A stretch of 64,000 bases of DNA from DASVTU01 sp036387415 (GCA_036387415.1 DASVTU010000033.1:248001-312000); one strand, 5' to 3'; shown: positions 44,094 to 53,630, counted from the first letter of the stretch. The notes: generated by a model from the letters alone, not told the origin. A program made the numbers and translations.

Positions 44094-47000
44094 TTAAAGC
44101 AACTTCTGCAACTCCGCGACGGATGAGCGTCTCTCGTCGTGGCCGTTGTGTCCCGTCGGGGTCGCGCATTTTGGGTCGTATTTATCACGCGCCTGCTCAA
44201 ACAATTTCCTGACATCTTCGAGCGCAAACTTCGCCATGCGATTTCCGGCGGCGAATTTTCTCTCGTTCTTCACCACGTCGAGGTCTCGGAAGGCGAGTTC
44301 AGCGCAGAGTTGGCCGAGTTGACGATAACTCTCGAACTGCGCCTCGTCGTACCACTGGTCAGCCGTCTTCTGCTGCGGGAAGACGGGATTTTCTAGACCG
44401 TACTGCCGCACGTCAGCCGTTTCGTGTCTATTCGTCAGCGTCGGCTTGAAGATGATGATGATGCCCGTGCGGAGTTGTTCTTCTTCGGGCGAGCAGAGTT
44501 TGTCATCGTCGAGGCACTGCTTCGCCTTGTCCCAGAGTTCAGTGCGGTCTTTGTACCAACCGAGACTCTTGGCGTGCTCGATGGAATAACGAACGGTGCC
44601 GACGAGAAAATGCTGCTTCGAGGGTTCGCCTTTTTTCAGCCCGGTGAATGGCGAGATGTCGATGTCGAACTCGGTATCGAAGTCGATGCGGCAGCGACGC
44701 ATGGCATCGCCGACATCCTGAAAACAGGGTCGCGGGTCTGCGCCGCAGTCGGTGGCGATGATGAAGCGGCAACCGCGTTCGACGAGCGAATAAAGTCCGG
44801 TGTTGTCGAAGTGGCCGCCATCCGTCAGGTAACAGTAGGTCGAGAGGTCGTTGGTCTGCGAGAGGAATTCGCGCATCACGTAGAACGGCCAGAGACGCGC
44901 CTTCGACGCACGCCAGTCCATCTTGTTCGGCGTCGGCGACCAGTGTCCGAGCCGGACGTTCAAGAATGTCATGAGCATGGCGAGCGAAGCGGTCTGCGTC
45001 TTGGCTCCCATGTTCGGACTCGCCGCCGCGCCTGAAACCGCGACCGCCGTGCCGAGCGTGAGTTGACCGCCCATGTATTCGCGCGTGTCTCGATAGCCCG
45101 TGCGCGAAGAACCGCAGTAACGCTTCGAGAGCACGAAGGTCGCCGCCGAACGTTGAGCGGTCGTGAGGTCGCGTCCGCCGACGAGGTTGAGCGTCGTGTT
45201 GATGAGATGATAGGGGGCACCGCGCGTCGTGTTTTGCAAATCCTGAAGCATCACGTCGTCGCCTTCGACCGCTTCCGTGATGCCCTTCTGCTGCTCGCTC
45301 CGGTGTTTATTCGATGCGCCGAGATAGGCGCGCACCAGACGCGATTTGTAGAACGTGTGCATCGAGAGCGCGTTCGGGTCGGCCATCCATCCCATCGCAA
45401 TCACCCACGTCAGGAGCGTCCCGATTAACCCTAACAAGAATTGCCCGATGGTCACGGCGACGTACGAGTTGAGCACCTTGCCCCTTTCTGGTTCTCCGGC
45501 AATCGCTGCGGCGAGTGCTCCGGTTCGCAGATACAAGACTTGCGCGACGGTGTGATTGACGGGTTGCCGCAAGAGTCCGTCGAAATCCGCGGCGAGAGGC
45601 ACGGCAACGCTCGCGACGTTTTTGTTGAGCGTCTCGACGGGCGCGTCGTCCTGTTCGGCGGTCGGCTTATCGTCCGCCGCGTCGTTCGCTTCGGCACTCG
45701 TCTCGACAGTCGGTTGAGCCGCTGTGTCCGTCTCGTTGGCTGTGTCCGCCGGGTCGCCTGTTTGGGTCGCGGGTTGCTCGTTCTGCTGCCGCGTGGCGGC
45801 TGTGTTTTGTAGGTCACTGGCAAGTCTGGCTTGTTGCATCGCGGCGAGTAGTTTGTCGCCGGTGATGTTAACGGGGTCGAGTATTCTGTTCTCCTTGAGT
45901 TCCTGTTGGTGTGTGAAGCGGATGTCGGTCGTGTCAGCCGCGAGGCTCAGGATGAACAACAACATCGTGATGACATAGACTCCGGCGACCAGACAGAGCG
46001 CGCGTTTATTATCGCGCCGTCCGGTAAAGGTTTCGGCAAGCGCAAAGATGAAGCCGAAGGCGATGCCACCGATGGTGAAAAACTTTATCCACGGGAGAAT
46101 TTCCGGCGCTCTTTTCATCTCGCCATAGAAATCCTGCGCGCCGTAGAGCGCCCATTCAACCGACGCGACGGACGCAACCACGAAGGCGACAGGCCACAAA
46201 ATCGAACGCAGCCTGCGCTTCTCGTCCGCCGCGAGACGAAAAGCCAGAACAGCCACGCCCGCATAAAAGACGAGCAGCAGAATTCTGATGCCCGTCCAAC
46301 CGAACTCCACTGGTTCTTCAAAATAGTAAGCGAGACCGGAGACGGCATTTCGCAAATCGACGAGGCCGGACGCGACGCTCTCCGACGCCTTCTCCGGCAG
46401 CACAATCCAGCACACCCATGCGAGCGTCACCAGCATAAAGAGCGCCAGCACGCCCCACAAAACCAGCATCGCTTGGTTCACCCAATCGTACTTCCAGTTG
46501 GCTTCGACCAGCGCAAAGTAGAACGAAAGCACAATGCCGAAGCAGGTGGTGACGCTCAGAAAGAGAATGAGATTTTGCTCCGATTCGAGCGTGGTAAGTT
46601 GGACGGTGCCGCCGAATTTGCTGTAGATGCTGTTGGCATAACTCAACAGTATGTTCGCCACCCACGAAGCGACCACGGCCAAGACGACGATGATGAGCGG
46701 CGGCGTGAATTTGAATATCAAACGACTCGCCAGCGATGGCTCGCTCGCTTCGCGCGGGTCGCTGCCGCCTGCCGGAGAGGTCTTAATCGCCGTGAAGATG
46801 GAACCGCCCAACGCCGCGATGACGGCCAGCCACCCTCCCGCCTTCGCCACGTAACTTCCAATCACACTATCGCCCTTCGCCGTCGGCGCGAAAAGATAGT
46901 TGACCGCTTCGTGTCCGAAACCCGCGAGCAGCAAAACGACCGCCGTCAGGAGCAACAAGACCAACAGCATCGCGTGCACGCGGATAATCAGATTGCGCCG

Positions 47001-48716
47001 CACCTCTCTCTGCCAGCGCGTCGTCGCCGCGCGGTCTTCCACCGTCGCATACTGCGTACGCGGCCAGAAGACGTAGAGAAAGACGAGCACGGCCATAATT
47101 GCCCACACGACAAACCACTCGGCTTGCACGTCTACGCCTCCGCCCGTCACCGACTGCGCCACGCGATTGAAATGTCCGCGCACGGCCAGCAACAGCACCA
47201 CTCCGAGGATGATGACCACCATCGCGCCCAGTTTGCCGGCCACCCATTCGCGTCGGGTCTCTGCGGTGCTGCTGCCGCTCAGCATCCACGCACAGGTCAT
47301 CACTCCGACCAGAGCGAGGATGCCGAGAAGCGGCCACGCAATGAGCAGTAAGCGCGACAGCAAGACGTGTGTGGGCGCGAGTTGGTTAAAGAGGAAGAAG
47401 GCGTTGGACGAATTTGAATCCCACGCTTCGGGCTGGATGATGAAATAAATCTTGCCGACGAGTACGGCGGCAATCAAGAGCGGCAGCAGAATCACCCACG
47501 TCAAAACGAGGTCGCGCGAAATCACGGCAGCCGCGCGCCACGTATCCGAACTGAGCGCGCCTTTACGCGGTGTGAGATAGTTGGCGAAGAGTCGCAGGTG
47601 ATGGATGGGGTCGTTGCCCGCCGACAGTAAATCTTCCGCGACTTCTTCGTTGACCGCCCGCGTCCCCTTGCCGCGCTTCTCCGTCTGCCCTTGATACAAC
47701 ACGTCGGAGGCCGACATGATTCTCTCCGGCGGCGGAAAGATGTCGTGGCCGTTGCGCTGCTCGTCGGGGTTGCGTCGCAGCCACGCGCTCCACCAACCGC
47801 CGAGATAGCCGCCGCCCGAAACGGTCGAGATGTAGTCGAAGACACGAAGCAAACCCTGTTCGTGTAAGCCCTGCAAGAGTCCGAGGCCGAAGGTGGCGGC
47901 GCGAATCCCGCCGCCGGAGAGCGAGAGGCCGACGAGATTGGCGGGCGGCGATGTCAACAAGCCTTCCCTGTCGGCGCGCGGCACGTCGCTGTAGTGATGT
48001 TGCCTGCGCGTTTGAATCTCCGACCATTCGGCTCTGAACACGTCAACGAAGTGCCGCGACTGTTGTCCTACCGCCCATTCGACGCCCGCGTCGAACAGTT
48101 TCCAGTAACGACTCTGTTCGTCGATGGCATCGTTGTCGAAGAAGAGGCCGACGCGTCGCGCAGGGGCGTTAAGTCCGACCATCGGCGTGCCCTCTTCGTA
48201 GCCGAACATCACGGCCTTGCACGCGTCCTCCACAATCGCCACTCTGGTCGCGCCGCTTCCGAGCACGCCGACGGCAATCGTCGCCCCTTTGCAGAGCACT
48301 TCACTGTCGCGCAACTCCGCCGCCAGAGGGTGGTTCGGGCTGACGATTTTCACTTTCAACTCGCCCGACTTCTGCCCGTACTGGTAAAAATCGACCGCAC
48401 CCGTCATCCGCATCTCTTCATAGAGCGCGCCCGCCAGCACCACGACGGGCACGGTCACTTCGCGGAAGCGGTTCTTGAGTTCCACGGCCTTCGCCGACGG
48501 CGCAATCACCACCGCCGAGATGTCGGCCTCGTTCCACTTCGACACGTCGGCCTCGACGCTGTTCTTCGCGTCCACCATGCAACCGAGATTCACCAGACGC
48601 TCTTTGATTCTTTTGTCTTCCGGCGACAGCCTCGCTTCGACGTTCTGGTCGTCGCGCGCAAGTTTGTCTTCGCCAAATACAAACAGCACATGCTTCGACA
48701 TCGGCTGAAGTTTCAT
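44094..48716 (-). CDS. Large multi-pass protein with patatin-like phospholipase domain and N-terminal ThuA-like region
   Basis: The 1540-residue protein has a patatin-like acyl hydrolase split by membrane segments. Residues about 55-215 resemble a ThuA/GATase-like sensor. The oxyanion stretch LSGGGIRAATFGLGLL (267 onward) and the nucleophile elbow STVSGGG (Ser300) follow. About 14 membrane helices then span roughly 380-1150, with an Asp/Glu/Thr-rich loop. The catalytic dyad Asp lies far downstream in TDGGHFDN (Asp1299), beside SGAAASPNMG. Thus the two halves of the active site lie about 1000 residues apart. It may be a membrane lipase or lipid-sensing enzyme. The ATG at 48716 is the first in frame. 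Upstream 48717-48987 holds no gene. Confidence 0.85.
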   Translation of the reverse strand: MKLQPMSKHVLFVFGEDKLARDDQNVEARLSPEDKRIKERLVNLGCMVDAKNSVEADVSKWNEADISAVVIAPSAKAVELKNRFREVTVPVVVLAGALYEEMRMTGAVDFYQYGQKSGELKVKIVSPNHPLAAELRDSEVLCKGATIAVGVLGSGATRVAIVEDACKAVMFGYEEGTPMVGLNAPARRVGLFFDNDAIDEQSRYWKLFDAGVEWAVGQQSRHFVDVFRAEWSEIQTRRQHHYSDVPRADREGLLTSPPANLVGLSLSGGGIRAATFGLGLLQGLHEQGLLRVFDYISTVSGGGYLGGWWSAWLRRNPDEQRNGHDIFPPPERIMSASDVLYQGQTEKRGKGTRAVNEEVAEDLLSAGNDPIHHLRLFANYLTPRKGALSSDTWRAAAVISRDLVLTWVILLPLLIAAVLVGKIYFIIQPEAWDSNSSNAFFLFNQLAPTHVLLSRLLLIAWPLLGILALVGVMTCAWMLSGSSTAETRREWVAGKLGAMVVIILGVVLLLAVRGHFNRVAQSVTGGGVDVQAEWFVVWAIMAVLVFLYVFWPRTQYATVEDRAATTRWQREVRRNLIIRVHAMLLVLLLLTAVVLLLAGFGHEAVNYLFAPTAKGDSVIGSYVAKAGGWLAVIAALGGSIFTAIKTSPAGGSDPREASEPSLASRLIFKFTPPLIIVVLAVVASWVANILLSYANSIYSKFGGTVQLTTLESEQNLILFLSVTTCFGIVLSFYFALVEANWKYDWVNQAMLVLWGVLALFMLVTLAWVCWIVLPEKASESVASGLVDLRNAVSGLAYYFEEPVEFGWTGIRILLLVFYAGVAVLAFRLAADEKRRLRSILWPVAFVVASVASVEWALYGAQDFYGEMKRAPEILPWIKFFTIGGIAFGFIFALAETFTGRRDNKRALCLVAGVYVITMLLFILSLAADTTDIRFTHQQELKENRILDPVNITGDKLLAAMQQARLASDLQNTAATRQQNEQPATQTGDPADTANETDTAAQPTVETSAEANDAADDKPTAEQDDAPVETLNKNVASVAVPLAADFDGLLRQPVNHTVAQVLYLRTGALAAAIAGEPERGKVLNSYVAVTIGQFLLGLIGTLLTWVIAMGWMADPNALSMHTFYKSRLVRAYLGASNKHRSEQQKGITEAVEGDDVMLQDLQNTTRGAPYHLINTTLNLVGGRDLTTAQRSAATFVLSKRYCGSSRTGYRDTREYMGGQLTLGTAVAVSGAAASPNMGAKTQTASLAMLMTFLNVRLGHWSPTPNKMDWRASKARLWPFYVMREFLSQTNDLSTYCYLTDGGHFDNTGLYSLVERGCRFIIATDCGADPRPCFQDVGDAMRRCRIDFDTEFDIDISPFTGLKKGEPSKQHFLVGTVRYSIEHAKSLGWYKDRTELWDKAKQCLDDDKLCSPEEEQLRTGIIIIFKPTLTNRHETADVRQYGLENPVFPQQKTADQWYDEAQFESYRQLGQLCAELAFRDLDVVKNERKFAAGNRMAKFALEDVRKLFEQARDKYDPKCATPTGHNGHDERRSSVAELQKLL

Positions 48717-48987
48717 GTGGAATCTCCCGAACTTGAGGAAAAGAGATTGACGGGTGAACGTTTGGCTCGAATGCGGCTTTGGTCGATGATTTCCGGCGAG
48801 TATTCAAGACGGCGAGCGGCGGCAACGTCTTGGTTATCGAAAGAGCGCGGTTGAGATGTATGACCTTTGGAAAGCCTGACGGCGAAACGGCGGCGCACGC
48901 CGTCCGCAGACGTTAAGTACGTCTACTCAATACACTTAAACCCGCCGACGCGTCAATAAAATTCTCCCGTCGGGAGGAGGTGGTGTC

Positions 48988-49392
48988 CTAATTTGCCGGT
49001 TGGTTGAGCAGGCGGGCGAGTAGATTCCGCAGTTGGTCGTGGTCTTCGGGGTAGGTTATCCAGTCGTTGCCGCTGACGTTCACGTCCGTGCCTTCCAATT
49101 CCTTGCCGTACTTCTCCGCCATCACGACGAGCGGCGTGCGCCCGTCGTATTTCGCGTGGGCGCGTATCCTGCGCCCCGCGGCCAGTGCGGCTTCCGGTGC
49201 TTGGCCGACGAGGTTGATGAGCACTAAGTCCGCCTGCGCGCCCCCGCCGCTCACCCTGTCGAAAGCGTCTTCTTCGTCGAGCGCCAGCAACAAGCGGTAG
49301 CCGTCGGTCTGTAGATTCGCCTTCAAGACGGGGCGCGTCTCGTCGTCCTCTTCGACCAAGAGTATGGTGCGGGGGTTTTCCTCTCGACTCAT
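48988..49392 (-). CDS. Degenerate receiver-domain protein
   Basis: The 134-residue protein has the CheY-like fold, seen in TILLVEEDDETRPVLKANLQTDGY and the following strand pattern. The acidic pair (Glu15, Asp16 region) is kept. The phosphoacceptor Asp is Asn60 (LVLIN), and the conserved Lys near the end is replaced (WITYPED). It is therefore probably a pseudo-receiver that does not accept phosphate and acts by protein contacts. It is divergent from the Crp/Fnr gene. No histidine kinase is nearby. Confidence 0.85.
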   Translation of the reverse strand: MSREENPRTILLVEEDDETRPVLKANLQTDGYRLLLALDEEDAFDRVSGGGAQADLVLINLVGQAPEAALAAGRRIRAHAKYDGRTPLVVMAEKYGKELEGTDVNVSGNDWITYPEDHDQLRNLLARLLNQPAN

Positions 49393-49490
49393 CGCGCTCG
49401 TCCCTTTGCCTGACCGGACATTTTGTCTTTTAGCTGGCTATTCTAGCAAAACGGTCGAAGAATTTATGTCCTGAACCGTACTGTGTACTG

Positions 49491-49529
49491 TTGCGTACTG
49501 TCCCCCCCCCCCCCGATAAATGCTACACT
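49491..49529 (+). promoter_or_regulatory. Poly-C tract inside a possible Crp/Fnr promoter
   Basis: Thirteen consecutive C (49502-49514) lie between a TTGCGT -35-like box (49491-49496) and a GATAAA -10-like box (49515-49520), an 18-base spacer. GTACTGT repeats three times just upstream. It lies about 110 bases before the Crp/Fnr start. Confidence 0.4.
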
Positions 49530-49627
49530 GATACAAGTAATCAGAGAATGTCTTTCGACATAAATTTAGCTTAGCAAGCTATACCTTATGCCGACCGTTA
49601 CAGGCCCGTAGCATAAGGAGATTGCTC

Positions 49628-50359
49628 ATGTCTGAGCTACCAACGAACGGTTCGCCAACCGCCAACCAGATACTCAAACAGCTACCACCGGAAGAATACG
49701 AACGCCTATTGCCCCACCTAGAACCCGTCACGCTGACGCTCGGCGACGTGCTCCACTACCCGCAAGACCCGGTCTCGCACGTCTTCTTCCCCAACAGCGG
49801 GACGGTGTCAGTCATCGCGACTTTCTCCGACGGCGGGGGCGTCGAAGTAGGCCTGGTCGGTAACGAAGGCATGTTCGGCATAAACGTCGTCTTAGGCAGC
49901 GTGACCACGCCGCACGAAGCGATAGTGCAACTGCCGGGCGACGGCCTGCGTGCGTCCTCAGACGCGCTCCGGCAGGAGTTCAAGCAGGGCGGGCAGTTGC
50001 ATGATTTATTGCTGCGCTACACGCAAGCCTTCATCGTCCAAATCGCGCAGACCGCCGCCTGTAACAAGATGCACCCGCTCGACGGGCGGCTGGCGCGTTG
50101 GCTGTTGATGACTTGCGACCGGGCGACGGGGCAAGACTTGGAGCTGACGCACGAGTTCATTGCCGACATGCTGGGCACGCGGCGTGCAGGCGTTACCGAG
50201 GCGGCGGGTAGGCTTCAGGACACGGGCTTGATTAGGTACCGGCGGGGGCGCGTCACCGTCCTCGACCGCCAGGGGCTAGAGGCCGCGTCGTGCGAATGCT
50301 ACCCCGTAGTGAAGAAGGAGTTTGACCGCCTGCTGGGCGGTAACGGGCAGGCCACGTGA
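49628..50359 (+). CDS. Crp/Fnr-family transcription regulator
   Basis: The 243-residue protein has an N-terminal cyclic-nucleotide-binding-type beta-roll (VSHVFFPNSGTVSVIATF, EVGLVGNEGMFG). A dimer helix and a C-terminal winged HTH follow (LTHEFIADMLGTRRAGVTEAAGRL). No Fnr-type Cys set is present. The cAMP-pocket Arg pattern is not clear, so the ligand may not be cAMP. The ATG at 49628 has AAGGAG seven bases upstream; a TTG two codons earlier is less likely. Codon choice is somewhat different from neighbours (more GGG, CTA and CGG), hinting at transfer. It may regulate itself or the divergent pseudo-receiver. Confidence 0.88.
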   Translation: MSELPTNGSPTANQILKQLPPEEYERLLPHLEPVTLTLGDVLHYPQDPVSHVFFPNSGTVSVIATFSDGGGVEVGLVGNEGMFGINVVLGSVTTPHEAIVQLPGDGLRASSDALRQEFKQGGQLHDLLLRYTQAFIVQIAQTAACNKMHPLDGRLARWLLMTCDRATGQDLELTHEFIADMLGTRRAGVTEAAGRLQDTGLIRYRRGRVTVLDRQGLEAASCECYPVVKKEFDRLLGGNGQAT

Positions 50360-50661
50360 AACTAAACTCCGCCTGTGGCAATTATTACCTGCGGCGTACT
50401 CAGCCCTGTACCTTTATTCAAACCAGGACACTACTCGGCGGGATTATTTGTTGACGCCGCGAAACGGCGCACGCTAGAATGTTTTCGGCGTCTGACGGGC
50501 TGCTTATCTTTCCGCGGGCGCTCTTTCCTTGTTCAACACTCCGGCAGATGCCTTCCGCGCGCTCGAATCGACGGGCGACGAAACCATTCCAACCAACGAC
50601 ACCGACGCGTCCGGCGCCACGCTTCCACACACGTCCCTCGAAACGTTTTCACCCCTTTGCT

Positions 50662-51852
50662 ATGTCAACCAAAATAGATGAACTGCTGCGGATTGCCACC
50701 GAATGCGGCGCGTCCGACCTCCACATCAAAGCCTGCTCACCGCCCTTCATGCGTCTCGGCGGCGAACTTCGCCCCGTCATGGATTCCGCGCGTCTGTCGC
50801 AGGAAGACACGCTCGAAATGGCCTTTTCGATGATGTCGAACCGCCAGAAGCAACGCTTCAAAGAAATTTCGGAAGCCGACATCGCCTATGGCGTCCCCGG
50901 CCTCGGACGTTTCCGCGCCAACATCTTCCAGCAACGCGGCACGGTCGGCATGGTCTTGCGCGTCATCCCCGATAGCGTCCGCACCGTCGCCGAACTCGGC
51001 ATGCCGTCCGTTATCGAACGCATCGCCGACGAGCAACGCGGTCTGATTCTCGTCACGGGCACCACCGGCTCCGGCAAATCCACCACGCTCGCCGCCATGA
51101 TTGACCGCATCAACGCCACGCGCGGCGGCCACATCGTGACCATCGAAGACCCCATCGAATTTCTCCACCGCGACAAGAAATCATTCATCACGCAACGCGA
51201 AGTCGATGTCGATACGCGTTCCTTCGCCGAAGCGTTGCGCGGCGCGTTGCGTCAAGACCCGGACGTGATTCTGGTCGGCGAAATGCGCGACCAGGAGACG
51301 ATAGAAACCGCGCTCACCGCCGCCGAGACAGGCCACCTCGTTCTCTCCACACTCCACACGCTCGACGCCACCGAAACCATCACACGCATCGTCACATCCT
51401 TCCCGCCGCATCAGCAAAAGAGCGTCCGCCTCCAACTCGCCGGAATACTTCGCGCCGTCGTCTCGATGCGACTGCTGCGCGCCGTGCGTGGCAAGGGACG
51501 CGTCCCCGCCGTCGAAGTGATGGTTTCCACCGGACTCATCCGCGACTACATCGTCAACGAGGAAAAGACCTCGCTTATCCGCGACGCCATCGCCGCCGGA
51601 ACGTCGCAATACGGCATGCAGACCTTCGACCAATCCCTCTTCAACCTCTTCAAATCCGGCCACATCTCGCTCGAAGAAGCCCTGCGCGGCGCGTCGAACC
51701 CCGACGAGTTTCGTCTCCGCGTCGCCGGGATTCGTTCCTCTTCCGACCAGGCGAAAGAAGAGATGGAACGCGTCGTCTCAAGCGTCAGCCACGGCACACG
51801 CAATGTCACGCGTCCTTCCACTGCCGTCCGCGACGAAGAAGTCAAAGCCTAA
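50662..51852 (+). CDS. pilT: PilT-type type IV pilus retraction ATPase
   Basis: PilT-type ATPases disassemble type IV pili for twitching motility. The 396-residue protein begins MSTKIDELLRIATECGASDLHIKA, as in family members. It has Walker A GTTGSGKST, the Asp box and Walker B region DPDVILVGEMRDQETIETAL, and the His box TGHLVLSTLHT. Arginines for inter-subunit contact are present. The open frame continues to 50479, but the ATG at 50662 matches the family start; no clear ribosome site is visible. No other pilus genes are in the window. A C-terminal Ser-rich tail is variable. The 300 bases before it (50360-50661) contain no recognised gene. Confidence 0.95.
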   Translation: MSTKIDELLRIATECGASDLHIKACSPPFMRLGGELRPVMDSARLSQEDTLEMAFSMMSNRQKQRFKEISEADIAYGVPGLGRFRANIFQQRGTVGMVLRVIPDSVRTVAELGMPSVIERIADEQRGLILVTGTTGSGKSTTLAAMIDRINATRGGHIVTIEDPIEFLHRDKKSFITQREVDVDTRSFAEALRGALRQDPDVILVGEMRDQETIETALTAAETGHLVLSTLHTLDATETITRIVTSFPPHQQKSVRLQLAGILRAVVSMRLLRAVRGKGRVPAVEVMVSTGLIRDYIVNEEKTSLIRDAIAAGTSQYGMQTFDQSLFNLFKSGHISLEEALRGASNPDEFRLRVAGIRSSSDQAKEEMERVVSSVSHGTRNVTRPSTAVRDEEVKA

Positions 51853-51881
51853 CGCACGTCAGCGTCAAAAGAAGTCGAGAC

Positions 51882-52562
51882 ATGAGCGCCGAGAAATGCT
51901 TTCATTGCGGACTCGTTAACTTTGCCGACGCCGTGACGTGCAAACGTTGCGGCATCTCGCTCGACGCCGCGCCCGCGCGCCACACGACCGACGATTGGAC
52001 TGACGAGCCTCCCGCGCACAAACCGAGAGGCTTCATCAAACGCGTCGCGGCCATCGTCGGCATGACCGTTTTCCTTCTTCTCCTGTTCTACATGTCGTTG
52101 CTTGAAACCTCCGAGACGGTCACGCTCGCGCAGAGGCAGACCATCAACCGCGCCATCGCCGTCATCGAACGTCGCGGCTTCAAACACGACGCCTTCATCC
52201 TTCGACACCTCACCAACTTCCGCACCACAGACAACTGGTGGAACCGTTGGCTCGGCCACGGCGACGCCTACGCCGCCACCAACTTTCCCTTCGAGGTCGT
52301 GACGCTCTATCCCGATTTCTTCAAACTTCCCACCGACGACACCGAACGTGCCGTCATCCTCCTCCACGAAGCACGCCATCTCTCCGGTGCCGACGAACAG
52401 AAAGCATTTTCAACCGTCTGGCGCGACCGCCACCGCCTCGGCTGGACGAAAGAGACTCACGGCACAACTCACGTCTGGAAAAACGTCAGCGAATTCACAC
52501 GCCGCTACGCCCCACAACTTTTCCAATGCGGCTCTGAAAGACACGCCGACTGCACCGAATAG
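51882..52562 (+). CDS. Zinc-ribbon, membrane-anchored protein with HExxH motif
   Basis: The 226-residue protein has an N-terminal zinc ribbon (CFHC, then CKRC: Cys6, 9, 20, 23), one membrane helix (about 53-75) and an extracytoplasmic domain. The domain contains HEARH (His162, Glu163, His166) and Asp171/Glu172 shortly after. That is the HExxH pattern of zinc metalloproteases, so it might be a small membrane protease. No family is recognised and activity is unproven. It follows the pilT stop by 30 bases in the same direction and could be co-transcribed. The stop codon lies at the edge of a repeat element. Confidence 0.78.
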   Translation: MSAEKCFHCGLVNFADAVTCKRCGISLDAAPARHTTDDWTDEPPAHKPRGFIKRVAAIVGMTVFLLLLFYMSLLETSETVTLAQRQTINRAIAVIERRGFKHDAFILRHLTNFRTTDNWWNRWLGHGDAYAATNFPFEVVTLYPDFFKLPTDDTERAVILLHEARHLSGADEQKAFSTVWRDRHRLGWTKETHGTTHVWKNVSEFTRRYAPQLFQCGSERHADCTE

Positions 52563-52672
52563 TAAGCGTTAAGCAGCGAGCAATAGAAAGCAGAAAACAA
52601 TGCAGGCAACGAGCAGCAAAAACTGACAGCGAGTTTCTGTTTTGACTGCTTACCGCTCACTGCTCACTGTCT
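52561..52672. repeat. Heptamer-array element, family B copy 2
   Basis: The left arm 52561-52593 contains GTAAGC, GTTAAGCA, GCGAGCA and ATAGAAA. The right arm 52643-52671 contains inverted TGCTTAC, CGCTCAC, TGCTCAC. The stops of both convergent genes (52560-52562 and 52650-52652) lie inside it, as at 12.2 kb. Confidence 0.75.
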
Positions 52673-53630
52673 TCTGTGTGTAAAAATCGACGACGTTTTT
52701 GGCGGCTTCCAAGACCTTTTCGCGTAGTGCGAGCGGCTCAAGCACTTCCAAGTGCGTGCCGAAGCCGAGCGCGTATTCGCACGCTATTTCCTCTGCGTCG
52801 AACCTGAGCACGACCTCGACCCATCCTTCGGCGTCGGGCGTGCCCGTCTGTTCTATCCGCGCGAATCTTCCGGCGTAAGGCATCCGCACGACAATCTCCT
52901 GCCGGACGCGTACCCTCATCCGATAGTTCGGAAGGTGCGCGCGATATTCTGCCGCCGACCTCTCCCAAAATTCCGCCAAATCGAAATCGGGAGGACGCAC
53001 GCACGGCTCGTCCAAAAGTTCCACACCTGCGACGCGCGAGACACGATAGCTGCGTACTTCTCCGTCAACCGCCGCGACGAAATACCAGACGCTACCCTTC
53101 GCCACCAGTCCGAGCGGGTCAACCAGACGCTCCACCGCTTCGCACTCGCCGCGCGCGTAAGTCATACGCACTTTGCGTTCCTGCCAAATTGCTTCCTGAA
53201 GCGTGTGCAGAAGCGGCACGGCTTCGTCCGCGCGGTTCCAGCCCGCCACGTCCACGTAGATGCGTCGGCGCGCGTGTTCCACCCCGCGCTTATAGACCGA
53301 CGGCAACGCCGCCAGCAGTTTCAGCAGCGCGCCTTCCGATGCCTTCTCCAACTTCAAATCCGCCAGCAGACGCGAAGGCTTGACCACAAAGAGCGATTGA
53401 AGCTCAGCCTGATTTAATCCCGTCAGATTCGTGCGATACTCGCCGAGCAGCGACCAACCGCCGCCCGTCCCGCGCTCTGCGACCACCGGAATGCCTGCGC
53501 CGCTCAGTGCTTCCATGTCGCGGTGAATCGTCCGCTCCGAAACCTCCAAACGTTCTGCCAAGTTTCGCGCCGTCAACAGCCGATGCGACTGTAACAGCAA
53601 CACGATGGAAAACAGGCGGTCAGCACGCAT
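52650..53630 (-). CDS. YafY/WYL-domain transcription regulator
   Basis: The 326-residue protein has an N-terminal DeoR-type HTH (LLTARNLAERLEVSERTIHRDMEAL) and a WYL domain (about 140-215) with WYFVAAVDGEVRSYRVSRV. A C-terminal WCX-like region completes it. WYL regulators usually bind nucleic-acid or small ligands. The ATG at 53630 is chosen because it starts the HTH directly. It is divergent from the SDR gene, with 174 bases between, so it may control that gene. The last residues QKTVSSER come from the right arm of the repeat element. Confidence 0.92.
   Translation of the reverse strand: MRADRLFSIVLLLQSHRLLTARNLAERLEVSERTIHRDMEALSGAGIPVVAERGTGGGWSLLGEYRTNLTGLNQAELQSLFVVKPSRLLADLKLEKASEGALLKLLAALPSVYKRGVEHARRRIYVDVAGWNRADEAVPLLHTLQEAIWQERKVRMTYARGECEAVERLVDPLGLVAKGSVWYFVAAVDGEVRSYRVSRVAGVELLDEPCVRPPDFDLAEFWERSAAEYRAHLPNYRMRVRVRQEIVVRMPYAGRFARIEQTGTPDAEGWVEVVLRFDAEEIACEYALGFGTHLEVLEPLALREKVLEAAKNVVDFYTQKTVSSER

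Noticed and set aside
44094..50359. Anti-phage defence island built on the patatin protein, receiver and Crp/Fnr
   Set aside because: No nucleotidyltransferase, nuclease, or other defence partner is present; genes are in separate transcription units.
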